This document shows, piece after piece, positions 16,239-23,293 of a DNA stretch of 26,303 nucleotides. Positions within the stretch are counted from its first letter, which is position 1, and each line of letters begins with the position of its first letter. The notes below the pieces were generated by a model. The model ran no database searches. It was not told the origin of the DNA and worked only from the letters and a program-made list of their open reading frames with translations. Both the position numbers and the translations under genes were made by a program. Origin of the DNA: an uncultured Muribaculaceae bacterium (GTDB lineage: Bacteria; Bacteroidota; Bacteroidia; Bacteroidales; Muribaculaceae); contig CAJTPZ010000017.1 of the NCBI GenBank assembly GCA_910578395.1, positions 1 to 26,303 on the forward strand, read 5' to 3'.

Positions 16239-17484
16239 TCCTGCCTTTATATGCCCACTTCACATCGGCAAGCAATGTGTTTTCATTTCTCGCGATCGAT
16301 CTGAAGTACTTATCGTCAAGCGAAGCATAGCAGTCATGGGCCACTGCAACGATTATAAGGTCATAAGGTGCGCAAGGCTCTGATTTTAATTTCAGTCCAT
16401 ACATCTCCTCGACCATGCCGGAATCGGCATAGGGATCCATGATATCCACCTCAACCGACGCAGCCTCAAGCAACCTTGCTATTTGGGCCGCAAGAGAATT
16501 TCGTATATCGCCTATGTTTTCCTTGAATGCGACCCCCATGATAAGTGCCCTGACAGGGTTCCCTCCGACAATACGGTTCATGACCGACCTCACAATATAG
16601 GCAGGCATACCGTCGTTTATGGCACATCCCGTGTTTACCAGTGGCATTTCAACACCATGTTTTTCTGCCATCGAAACAATATAGAGTGGGTCTACCGGTA
16701 TACAATGTCCGCCTACCAGACCCGGCACATAATCCATAAAATTCCATTTTGTCGAGGCGGCACCAACGACCTCTGCCATATCTATACCGGCCTTTGAGAA
16801 CAGTATTGATACCTCATTCATCAAGGCAATATTGATATTGCGCTGCACGTTTTCGAGTATTTTGGCGGCTTCTGCAACCTTTATGCAAGAGACCTTATGC
16901 ATACCCGCCGAAACAATCATCCCGTAAACATCTGCAATACAATTCAGAGCCTCTTCATCACATGCACCCACTATTTTAACCGTATTCACAATCGAGTGGG
17001 CCCTGTCGTTGGGATTAATGCGTTCCGGGGAATATCCGACCTTAAAATCCACGCCGCACACAAGCTCCGACTCCCGCTCAAGCAACGGTACACAATATTC
17101 TTCGGTACATCCGGGATATACCGTTGACTCATATACCACATGACTGCCTCGGCACATATTGCGTCCGACTGTGTGTGTTGCATCAAGCAGCGGTCTCAGA
17201 TCCGGCTTTCTGTCATTATCGACCGGTGTCGGCACCGCAATTACAAAAAATGATGCAGCTTTCAAGTCATCTTCACTATAAGTGAATTTCAAAGAGGCAC
17301 TGCTTTCACCAAATTCATCACACAGGTTATCGATACGGCTACGGTCTATATCGTAACCGATTACATTAAAATGCTTTGCAAACTCGATAGCCAGCGGCAG
17401 ACCGACATATCCAAGGCCGATTACCGCCAGGGAAGCCCTGCGGCCTACAAGTTCGGAATATATGTTTTCATCAGTGTGACGCAT
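16210..17484 (-). CDS. wbpA: UDP-N-acetylhexosamine 6-dehydrogenase (WbpA/WbpO/TviB type, 424 aa)
   Basis: NAD-dependent nucleotide-sugar dehydrogenase. The Rossmann motif GLGYVGLPLA is at residues 23-32, the conserved block VGYSPERINPND near 149-160, and the catalytic Cys261 in PGLVGGHCIPVDP. The motif TKWNF before it is typical of the WbpO/TviB branch, which oxidises UDP-GlcNAc or UDP-GalNAc at C6 to the uronic acid. The neighbours wbpB, wbpE and wbpD point to UDP-GlcNAc as substrate and justify the wbpA role, though the symbol is by context. I chose the ATG at 17484 (MRHTDENIYSEL); 17496 is also possible and a frame to 17613 exists but would overlap wbpD heavily. With the chosen start the overlap with wbpD is 14 nt. 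It is the last gene of its operon. Confidence 0.85.
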   Translation of the reverse strand: MRHTDENIYSELVGRRASLAVIGLGYVGLPLAIEFAKHFNVIGYDIDRSRIDNLCDEFGESSASLKFTYSEDDLKAASFFVIAVPTPVDNDRKPDLRPLLDATHTVGRNMCRGSHVVYESTVYPGCTEEYCVPLLERESELVCGVDFKVGYSPERINPNDRAHSIVNTVKIVGACDEEALNCIADVYGMIVSAGMHKVSCIKVAEAAKILENVQRNINIALMNEVSILFSKAGIDMAEVVGAASTKWNFMDYVPGLVGGHCIPVDPLYIVSMAEKHGVEMPLVNTGCAINDGMPAYIVRSVMNRIVGGNPVRALIMGVAFKENIGDIRNSLAAQIARLLEAASVEVDIMDPYADSGMVEEMYGLKLKSEPCAPYDLIIVAVAHDCYASLDDKYFRSIARNENTLLADVKWAYKGRITSLKYWSL

Positions 17485-18046
17485 ACACAAGTCCATTGAT
17501 TTTTTTGTATCTGTCGCCCGACTCTGCACATTCGGCGACACCATTCTCGTCAAACTCCAGACGGCAGCCACAACGGCACACCCATCCGACACACCGGGCC
17601 GGGCTACCCACAACTATCGCATACTCAGGCACCGGACGGGTCACCACCGCTCCGGCGCCTACAAGTGCATATTTTCCGATTTCCACACCACATACAATTG
17701 TGGCATTGGCACCGATTGTCGCCCCATGCCGCACGATTGTGTTTGCGTAGCTGTCATGCCGTGATATCTCGCTTCGCGGATTTTTCACATTCGTGAAAAC
17801 GCACGACGGCCCAAGAAACACATTATCCTCACAAATCACTCCGGCATATACCGACACATTATTCTGTATCTTCACATTTCTACCGAGTCTGACTCCCGAT
17901 GCGATAAACACATTCTGTCCGATATTGCAGCACTCCCCCAGCACGGCGCCTCCCATAATATGTGAAAAATGCCATATACGACAACCCGGTTCCACCACTG
18001 CGCCATCATCGACTATTGCCGTAGGATGTATGAATGTATCTTTCAT
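17471..18046 (-). CDS. wbpD: UDP-GlcNAc3NA N-acetyltransferase, WbpD-like (191 aa)
   Basis: A left-handed beta-helix acyltransferase built from hexapeptide repeats over almost the whole length (IHPTAIVDDGAVVEPGCRIWHFSHIMGGAVLGECCNIGQN and on to GVEIGKYALVGAGAVV). WbpD family members acetylate the 3-amino group of UDP-2-acetamido-3-amino-glucuronate using acetyl-CoA. The family phrases FTNVKNPRSEI, VGSPARCVGWVC and a Cys-rich tail (CRCGCRL...C) are visible, the last possibly binding a metal. The length agrees with the usual 190 or so residues. It starts 7 nt after the stop of wbpE and overlaps the dehydrogenase. Confidence 0.87.
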   Translation of the reverse strand: MKDTFIHPTAIVDDGAVVEPGCRIWHFSHIMGGAVLGECCNIGQNVFIASGVRLGRNVKIQNNVSVYAGVICEDNVFLGPSCVFTNVKNPRSEISRHDSYANTIVRHGATIGANATIVCGVEIGKYALVGAGAVVTRPVPEYAIVVGSPARCVGWVCRCGCRLEFDENGVAECAESGDRYKKINGLVYASH

Positions 18047-18053
18047 CGAGATT

Positions 18054-19199
18054 TTAATCTTTATCTGAAAAATAAAATTTTACAGCCTCGATCACACGAT
18101 CCTGCTGCTCATGTGTAAGCTCGCTGTGCATAGGCAACGACAGAACCGAACGTGTCAGAATCTGACAGCTGTCGGCCATCGGATCACGCAAACATTTGTC
18201 TCGATAGGCCGGCTGTTCAAAAAGTGCCGATGGATAATATATCATCGATGGTATGCCGGCTGCGGCAAGTGCATCCTTGAGTCCGTCTCTTGATTCGGGA
18301 GAAACCCTAAGAGTGTACTGATGATAGACATGTGTGCTTTCGGGCATTTCCGTCGGAAGCTTTATCTGCGGCACATCCATAAGATTTTCAGTATAATATT
18401 TGGCAGCTGCGCGACGGGACTCGATCCACAGCGGCACATGAGGCAACTTTGCCCTGAGCACAGCGGCCTGCAGCGTGTCCAGCCGGGAATTCACACCGAC
18501 ATACTCATGAGTATATTTTTTATACTGGCCATGGTTGGCCAAAGCCCTTATAAGTTCAGCCGACTTATCGTCATCGGTAAAAACCGCTCCCCCGTCACCG
18601 AAACAGCCAAGCACTTTCGATGGGAAAAACGACGTGCATCCTATATTTCCCACAGCTCCGGCAAAGACATCATGCCCCGACGGCATTCTGCATACCGCGC
18701 CAAACGACTGTGCATTATCCTCTATCAAAACAAGATTGTTACGGGCGGCGATATCAGTCAACGATACCATGTCACAAGGCTGTCCGAACAGATGCACAGG
18801 CACAATAGCCTTGGTTCGTGCCGACACCATACGGTCCACGCTCTCCGGATCAATGTTGAAAGTCGACTCATCGACATCGGCAAACACCGGCACTCCGCCA
18901 AGCAGCAGAACGACCTCAGCGACAGCTGCAAACGTAAACGCAGGCATTATCACCTCATCGCCACGCTCAAGTCCCGACGCCATAAGCGACAGCATGAGAG
19001 CATCAGTTCCGGTACCACACGTAACCGCATGTTTCACGCCTATAAAATCCGCAAGTTCACCTTCAAGCCGTTTAACCTCATCACCTCTTATAAACGACGA
19101 TGATGCAATGACATTGCTTATGGCATTGTCAATCTCGTCACGCATACCGAGATATTGGCCATACAGGTCGACCATCTGTATCTTTTCCGCTTCCGACAT
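18054..19199 (-). CDS. wbpE: DegT/DnrJ/EryC1 aminotransferase, WbpE-like (381 aa)
   Basis: PLP-dependent sugar aminotransferase. In the wbp pathway it puts an amino group from glutamate on the 3-keto-glucuronate. Seen motifs are MVDLYGQY at the start, FIRGDEV and the GTGTDALML cofactor-phosphate site near 62-70. IEDNAQSFGA (159-168) has the Asp161 that contacts the pyridine nitrogen, and SFFPSKVLGCFGDGGA has the Schiff-base Lys195. The wording FFPSK.LGC.GDGGA is typical of WbpE. Length is normal. It begins 1 nt after the stop of wbpB, so translation is probably coupled. Confidence 0.88.
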   Translation of the reverse strand: MSEAEKIQMVDLYGQYLGMRDEIDNAISNVIASSSFIRGDEVKRLEGELADFIGVKHAVTCGTGTDALMLSLMASGLERGDEVIMPAFTFAAVAEVVLLLGGVPVFADVDESTFNIDPESVDRMVSARTKAIVPVHLFGQPCDMVSLTDIAARNNLVLIEDNAQSFGAVCRMPSGHDVFAGAVGNIGCTSFFPSKVLGCFGDGGAVFTDDDKSAELIRALANHGQYKKYTHEYVGVNSRLDTLQAAVLRAKLPHVPLWIESRRAAAKYYTENLMDVPQIKLPTEMPESTHVYHQYTLRVSPESRDGLKDALAAAGIPSMIYYPSALFEQPAYRDKCLRDPMADSCQILTRSVLSLPMHSELTHEQQDRVIEAVKFYFSDKD

Positions 19200-19200
19200 T

Positions 19201-20175
19201 TCAGCACCCCTTTAGAGTTCTCAGCTTCAAGGCAAGCGGATGACACTCCCCTTTCAAGGGCATTGCATTTGCATTGCGCAATACTTCCAGCGTGCTTACA
19301 GCCGCCCTCGCCTGATCGATAGAAAATCCCTCTCCGTCGATTATACGGGCGTAACTCAGAGTATGAAGATCGGTAAATCCACCGGTAAAATCTATACTTT
19401 CCCCATTGATTACAATCTGTCGGTAAGCCGACATGCGGTCCCCTCCGGCATCCGCAGGCTTATAATCCGGATTTATACTGAGAAAAAATCTTATCCTGGC
19501 CTTTTCCAGATCCATAAAACCGGCGACACAATCGTGCGACACATGATGCACTATTATTTCACAGGCTGATCCAAACACCCAATGAAGCATATCGATAAAG
19601 TGCACCCCTATATTGGTTGCAAGTCCTCCGCTTCTCTTCTCATCTCCTTTCCACGATGCCCCATACCATTTTCCGCGCGGTGTTATGTAAGCAAGATCAA
19701 CATCATAACGAACATCGTCGCGGCCTTCCTCAATCATCTTTTTTAGTCTGACGATCTCCGGATGAAGTCTCAGCTGCAATATAGTCCATATATTATGTCC
19801 GGTTTCAATCTGGGACATATTCATACGCTCAAGCTCGTCAAGGGTGAGCGTCAGCGGCTTCTCGCAGATCACATCGACACCGGCCTCAAGTCCGGCAATC
19901 GAGTGCGGACAATGCATGTCATTTGGAGTGCACACAGTAAGATAATCTGCCTTTTCCTTACGTATCCGATACATGAACTCCGAAAAATCGGTTGTGAACG
20001 ACGCCTCAGGAAAATAGCTGTCAATCACCCCTACACTGTCAAAAACATCATGCGCGGCAATCATGTTATGTCCCAACGTTTTTACCGCTCTAAAATGTCT
20101 GGGAGCAATATATCCGGCTGCTCCGATAAGTGCAAAACGCTTCTGAAAATTCACTGCATTACATTCATTTTCCAT
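19201..20175 (-). CDS. wbpB: UDP-GlcNAcA 3-dehydrogenase, Gfo/Idh/MocA family, WbpB-like (324 aa)
   Basis: First gene of the operon. The Rossmann motif is LIGAAGYIAPRHF (residues 16-28) and the family motif CEKPLTL is at 104-110. The blocks YITPRGKWYGASWKGDEKRSGG and LATNIGVHFIDMLHW (His192) are highly characteristic of WbpB/WlbA enzymes. These oxidise the 3-hydroxyl of UDP-GlcNAcA with a tightly bound NAD that is recycled by 2-oxoglutarate, and work paired with the WbpE aminotransferase. The start at 20175 places the ATG 25 nt after the -7 element. No truncation is visible. Confidence 0.88.
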   Translation of the reverse strand: MENECNAVNFQKRFALIGAAGYIAPRHFRAVKTLGHNMIAAHDVFDSVGVIDSYFPEASFTTDFSEFMYRIRKEKADYLTVCTPNDMHCPHSIAGLEAGVDVICEKPLTLTLDELERMNMSQIETGHNIWTILQLRLHPEIVRLKKMIEEGRDDVRYDVDLAYITPRGKWYGASWKGDEKRSGGLATNIGVHFIDMLHWVFGSACEIIVHHVSHDCVAGFMDLEKARIRFFLSINPDYKPADAGGDRMSAYRQIVINGESIDFTGGFTDLHTLSYARIIDGEGFSIDQARAAVSTLEVLRNANAMPLKGECHPLALKLRTLKGC

Positions 20176-20199
20176 ACCCGAAAACCGTGTACTCCAATG

Positions 20200-20230
20200 T
20201 AAAATTATACCATCGTGACATTCCGTACAA
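20200..20230 (-). promoter_or_regulatory. Promoter of the wbpB operon
   Basis: On the minus strand TTG at 20230-20228 is followed after 20 nt by TAATTTTA at 20207-20200, seven of eight matches to TAnnTTTG. Transcription would start near 20193, leaving a leader of about 18 nt. An inverted repeat CCGT/ACGG (20223-20233) covers the -33 element and could bind a regulator. A longer imperfect repeat (GTTG/CAAC with AT arms, about 20264-20288) lies upstream of the G tract. Confidence 0.55.
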
Positions 20231-20249
20231 CGGGCAAAAATGACATTTA

Positions 20250-20258
20250 CCCCCCCCC
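20250..20258. repeat. G9 homopolymer upstream of wbpB promoter
   Basis: Nine C on the plus strand, G9 on the wbpB coding strand. It lies 19 nt upstream of the proposed -33 element, in AT-rich surroundings. It has the same length and nearly the same position relative to the promoter as the G9 tract at 10215-10223. Confidence 0.9.
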
Positions 20259-20390
20259 ATGATATATCGTTGATTTACAACAATATATAAATTCAACCTA
20301 ATCTATTTTTTCTGTTTTTTTAACATCTTGCGCCGACTATACAGTCATCTCCCATATATCAATGCAAACACACCTTATACAACAATACAT

Positions 20391-21416
20391 TCAGTCTATT
20401 CCGGAGCACACATCCGTAATAAAACTCAACGACAGCGCCACAGCCTTGTCAAAAGCGCAATCCTGGCCGACAACAGTTATAAAAAGATGCACGGCCTCCG
20501 GAAACTCCACTCGTTTGACTCTGCCGCATGACTTTTGCGCGAATTCTTTACCCTGATCACTCAGAATATCGCGGCCGGCTGCGACAAGAAGCGTGCGGGG
20601 AAGCTCCGACAGCGTCTGGCTGTCGCATAACCCTACACTGATACGACAGTCACGCGGATCAGAACCTATTGTATAGGCACTGTTGAAAACCTCCATTATT
20701 TCAGCGTCAAGGCCATAACCCGATCCATATGTCAGCCACGACGCAGAGCCATCGGCAAAAGCCTTAGTGACCGGATAAAACAGCAACAGAGACTCTGGCA
20801 CACCAGGCCGACACGCCGACAAAGCAAGCGCGATAGCAAGATTACCGCCCGATGAGTCACCTCCTACTGTTATACGCTCCGGATCTATGTTGAGCGACGA
20901 GGCATTGTCAATAGCATAGTCAAGCGCGGCGATGCAGTCGTCGAGCCCCGCCGGAAACGGATGCTCCGGAGCAAGACGATAATCTACGGCCAGGACCTTT
21001 ACCTCACCCGTAGCCGCCATGGCATTGCAGAAACGTGCGCAACTGTTGATACTGCCGAATGTCCACCCTCCGCCATGAAAATATATGAGCAATGGCTGAA
21101 GCCTGTCTACTCTGTCTTTGTGCTCATAAAGACGATAATCTGTAGAAAGCATCCGCGCCGTCACATTTTCTGAAATTTGCTGAACTGTATTGCGCGATTC
21201 CCTCACTCGCTCCAAGTCTCCCGTATCACCGCTCATGGCCTTGACAATAGCCGATGACTGAAGCTGCTGAAGACCGGTTGGCATTGACCGAAGAAAGTCA
21301 TCAGCCTGCAGGCGCATCACACTGTCAGGTCTGGCATCATCCGTCGCATACGCGGCAAAACCATAATGAACCATAATAAAGACAAAGACACACCGGAGTA
21401 CGATTTTATTTAACAT
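20391..21416 (-). CDS. Secreted HSL-family alpha/beta hydrolase (esterase, 341 aa)
   Basis: An esterase/lipase of the hormone-sensitive-lipase family. The oxyanion-hole motif HGGG is at 114-117, the tyrosine motif VDYRLAPEHPFPAG at 144-157, and the nucleophile Ser188 in GGDSSGGNLA. The acid Asp283 is in AAGRDILSDQ and the His310 in EAVHLF. An N-terminal hydrophobic segment (about residues 5-25, ending AYATDD) suggests export to the periplasm. Family members hydrolyse short acyl esters; near a glycan locus it might remove O-acetyl groups, but this is inference. It is on the same strand as the wbp operon, 215 nt upstream of it, with a separate promoter for the operon in between. Confidence 0.85.
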   Translation of the reverse strand: MLNKIVLRCVFVFIMVHYGFAAYATDDARPDSVMRLQADDFLRSMPTGLQQLQSSAIVKAMSGDTGDLERVRESRNTVQQISENVTARMLSTDYRLYEHKDRVDRLQPLLIYFHGGGWTFGSINSCARFCNAMAATGEVKVLAVDYRLAPEHPFPAGLDDCIAALDYAIDNASSLNIDPERITVGGDSSGGNLAIALALSACRPGVPESLLLFYPVTKAFADGSASWLTYGSGYGLDAEIMEVFNSAYTIGSDPRDCRISVGLCDSQTLSELPRTLLVAAGRDILSDQGKEFAQKSCGRVKRVEFPEAVHLFITVVGQDCAFDKAVALSLSFITDVCSGID

Positions 21417-21507
21417 TGCAGCGATATGACAGTTTCAATAAGGCAGGATCAACAAGAACACCTGTCACGACTGTAAAGGTACAATAACTTAAAAACTTAT
21501 TTTCATC

Positions 21508-22659
21508 ATGGCAAGTATAAAAGCGATATTTCGTCCATCCACCGTTTCCGGACAAAAAGGCACTGTCTATTATCGAATTATCCACGAGCGCAAAGTGCGT
21601 CATTTACCCACAGGTTACAAAGTGCATAAATCTGAATTCAATCACATCGACACAAAAGAAAAAATACACCGTGACATAGAACGTCTTGAAAGAATCGCGC
21701 GAATACTCGACAGCAAAGGCTCCGTCTACACCTCCGGTGACATAATTAATGAGTTTCGGCGATACACTGGACTATACTCTATCTTCAACTACATGGAATC
21801 GATCATTGCCTCACTCAAAAGTCGCAACAAGACACGCACAGCCGAGACATACAAGACTACACTTAACCGTTTCAAACAATTCCGTATGGGCGAAGATATA
21901 ATGCTGGATGCCATAACACACGATTTGATTGAATCATTTGAAGCACACCTTCAGGAAAAAGGAAACACCCCCAACACGACATCATTCTATATGCGCATAC
22001 TCCGTGCCACATACAACCGTGCCGTGCAGGATAATATTATCGATAACCGAAGCCCGTTCAGGCGAGTTTATACCGGTATTGAAAAAACCATGAAACGGGC
22101 ATTGCCTCTGACTGTGATGAAAAAAATCAAGGCTCTCGATCTGCCGCCTACGACTCCGGCCGACTATGCCCGCGACATGTTTCTGATGAGTTTCTTTCTC
22201 AGGGGGATGAGCTTTATTGACATGGCTTTTCTGCGTAAAACCGATCTTACCGACAACCATATATATTATCGACGACGTAAGACCGGACAGCCTCTGAAAA
22301 TCGCATGGACCAAAGAAATGCAGGAAATACTCGACAAATATCCCGAACATCCGACACGATATCTTCTCCCGATAATCACTGTAAACACTATCAACGAACG
22401 ACAGATTTACCGATATAAATCATACAGCATCAATCGGCAGCTCAAAAAGATAGCCGCAATGATAAAAATAACGTCTCCGTTAACACTCTATTGCGCCCGC
22501 CATAGCTGGGCATCAGCAGCCAAAGCAAAAGGCATCCCGCTGAGCATTATCAGCGAAGGCATGGGACATGACTCAGAGACCACCACACGCATCTATCTTG
22601 CATCTCTCGATACGACCGTTATCGACAAAGCCAACTCAATGATCATAAAAAGTCTTTAA
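21508..22659 (+). CDS. Tyrosine recombinase / site-specific integrase (383 aa)
   Basis: A Bacteroidetes-type tyrosine recombinase. The N-terminal arm-binding domain is at about residues 1-80 (FRPSTVSGQKGTVYYRIIHERK), the SAM-like core-binding domain at about 90-190, and the catalytic domain at about 195-383. Catalytic residues are Arg232 in LRGMSF, Lys258 in RRRKTGQ, Arg331 in YCARHSW (the first His of HxxR is Tyr328, as often in this group), His354 in GMGHDSETTT and Tyr363 in IYLASLD. All are present, so it should be active. No other mobile-element genes are near. In Bacteroidales such lone recombinases either belong to integrated elements or invert promoters of surface genes. The esterase gene is divergent, 91 nt upstream, and neither gene has a clear promoter in that gap. 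Confidence 0.87.
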   Translation: MASIKAIFRPSTVSGQKGTVYYRIIHERKVRHLPTGYKVHKSEFNHIDTKEKIHRDIERLERIARILDSKGSVYTSGDIINEFRRYTGLYSIFNYMESIIASLKSRNKTRTAETYKTTLNRFKQFRMGEDIMLDAITHDLIESFEAHLQEKGNTPNTTSFYMRILRATYNRAVQDNIIDNRSPFRRVYTGIEKTMKRALPLTVMKKIKALDLPPTTPADYARDMFLMSFFLRGMSFIDMAFLRKTDLTDNHIYYRRRKTGQPLKIAWTKEMQEILDKYPEHPTRYLLPIITVNTINERQIYRYKSYSINRQLKKIAAMIKITSPLTLYCARHSWASAAKAKGIPLSIISEGMGHDSETTTRIYLASLDTTVIDKANSMIIKSL

Positions 22660-22725
22660 GCCATACAGTTTGATATCCCGGACCCACCCAAATCTGCTTC
22701 ATATCAGTTATTCTTATGGTTATTG

Positions 22726-22863
22726 AAATATACGAAGAATATTCGATGAAAAGAATAGCGATCATCATGCGAAGCATAGTGCGCGGTGGCGAAGCCAATC
22801 CTTTGAGTCAAATATACGAATAACCCCGGCTCTTTTGCTGAAAACAGCAATATTCAATGAAAG
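22726..22863. repeat. Paired direct repeats and twin mini-hairpins downstream of the recombinase
   Basis: AAATATACGAA occurs at 22726-22736 and again at 22810-22820. AATATTC[GA]ATGAAA occurs at 22738-22751 and 22849-22862. Between them are two small hairpins with the same GAA loop and different stems: ATGC-GAA-GCAT at 22767-22777 and TGGC-GAA-GCCA at 22787-22797. These are in the 634-nt gene-free stretch 22660-23293 and could be recombinase binding sites; that is inference. No coding region is visible here. Confidence 0.5.
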
Positions 22864-22913
22864 TACACTGTACCTGTTAAATTTTACACGCATTATAATA
22901 TCGACTGTGAGAA

Positions 22914-22945
22914 TTTGCATAATTGAACTTAGAGAACTATATTCG
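22914..22945 (+). promoter_or_regulatory. Probable promoter of the non-coding RNA
   Basis: TTTG at 22914-22917 is followed after 20 nt by TATATTCG at 22938-22945, seven of eight matches to TAnnTTTG. It points into a stretch with no reading frame but strong RNA structure, starting near 22952. Confidence 0.5.
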
Positions 22946-22951
22946 CGTTAT

Positions 22952-23240
22952 AAATTCAAAAACGGATAAGAGAGAACATTGAAAATTCAGCCGCACCGGA
23001 GTTGATTGGGGAACTCTTCAAATTATTCTGAAATACCGAGACAAGCTGTGTTGTCCGATGGCGGGCTCCGCCACATCCTTGATGTGGTTGCACAAGGTTT
23101 AGGCCTCCTGCACATGGCAGATTACAAAGGATAACAGGCACTCAAATCCTGTCTTCTCGGAGTTTCATCGCGTCCTCCGGGGCGGCTATCCTATAAAAGA
23201 GAAGTCGAGCTTCATTACTGAAGCTCGACTTCTCTTTTTT
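22952..23240 (+). ncRNA. Candidate structured non-coding RNA, about 290 nt including terminator
   Basis: No gene covers this stretch, yet it folds well on the plus strand. A closing stem pairs 22990-23001 with 23175-23186 (GCCGC and CCGGAG against CTCCGG and GCGGC, one A.G mismatch). Inside it, CCGAGA 23036-23041 pairs with 23155-23160, and 23049-23056 pairs with 23129-23136 (8 bp with one G.U). At the tip TGGCGG/CCGCCA (59-64/68-73 of 23000s) competes with CCACATC/GATGTGG (71-77/81-87). A promoter precedes it and a 19-bp terminator follows. The rod with a large internal bubble (23002-23035 against 23161-23174) recalls 6S RNA, but identity is not established. It does not match tRNA, tmRNA, RNase P RNA or SRP RNA as far as I can judge. 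Confidence 0.5.
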
Positions 23241-23241
23241 T
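23195..23241 (+). terminator. Strong intrinsic terminator
   Basis: A perfect 19-bp stem (23195-23213 with 23220-23238, 6-nt loop ATTACT) runs into TTTTTTT. It would end transcription of the candidate RNA. The T-run at 23235-23241 also forms the -33 region of the next promoter. Confidence 0.9.
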
Positions 23242-23269
23242 GATTACGCAGTTTCTATAATTATCTTTG
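23239..23269 (+). promoter_or_regulatory. Promoter of the aldose epimerase operon
   Basis: TTTG at 23239-23242 is followed after 19 nt by TATCTTTG at 23262-23269, an exact consensus match; the start codon is at 23294. The -33 box is made from the end of the preceding terminator. Confidence 0.75.
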
Positions 23270-23293
23270 TAAAACCTAACTGATAGCCAGCCC

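Noticed and set aside
18321..19215. Plus-strand frames opposite the aminotransferase gene (260 and 226 residues)
   Set aside because: The minus strand has an intact enzyme with all catalytic motifs; the plus frames are low-complexity shadows.
20328..20556. Small plus-strand reading frames near 20328-20556
   Set aside because: They overlap the esterase 3' end and the wbp upstream region, lack any promoter or family signal, and have amino acid content typical of chance frames.
23133..23152. tRNA T-arm-like hairpin ACAGG/CCTGT
   Set aside because: The loop is 9 nt, there is no matching acceptor, D or anticodon arm, and no CCA end. It fits better inside the larger RNA fold.
22660..23293. CRISPR array or decayed mobile element in the gene-free stretch
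   Set aside because: The repeats are only two copies, unequally spaced and short, and there are no cas genes or transposase remnants.
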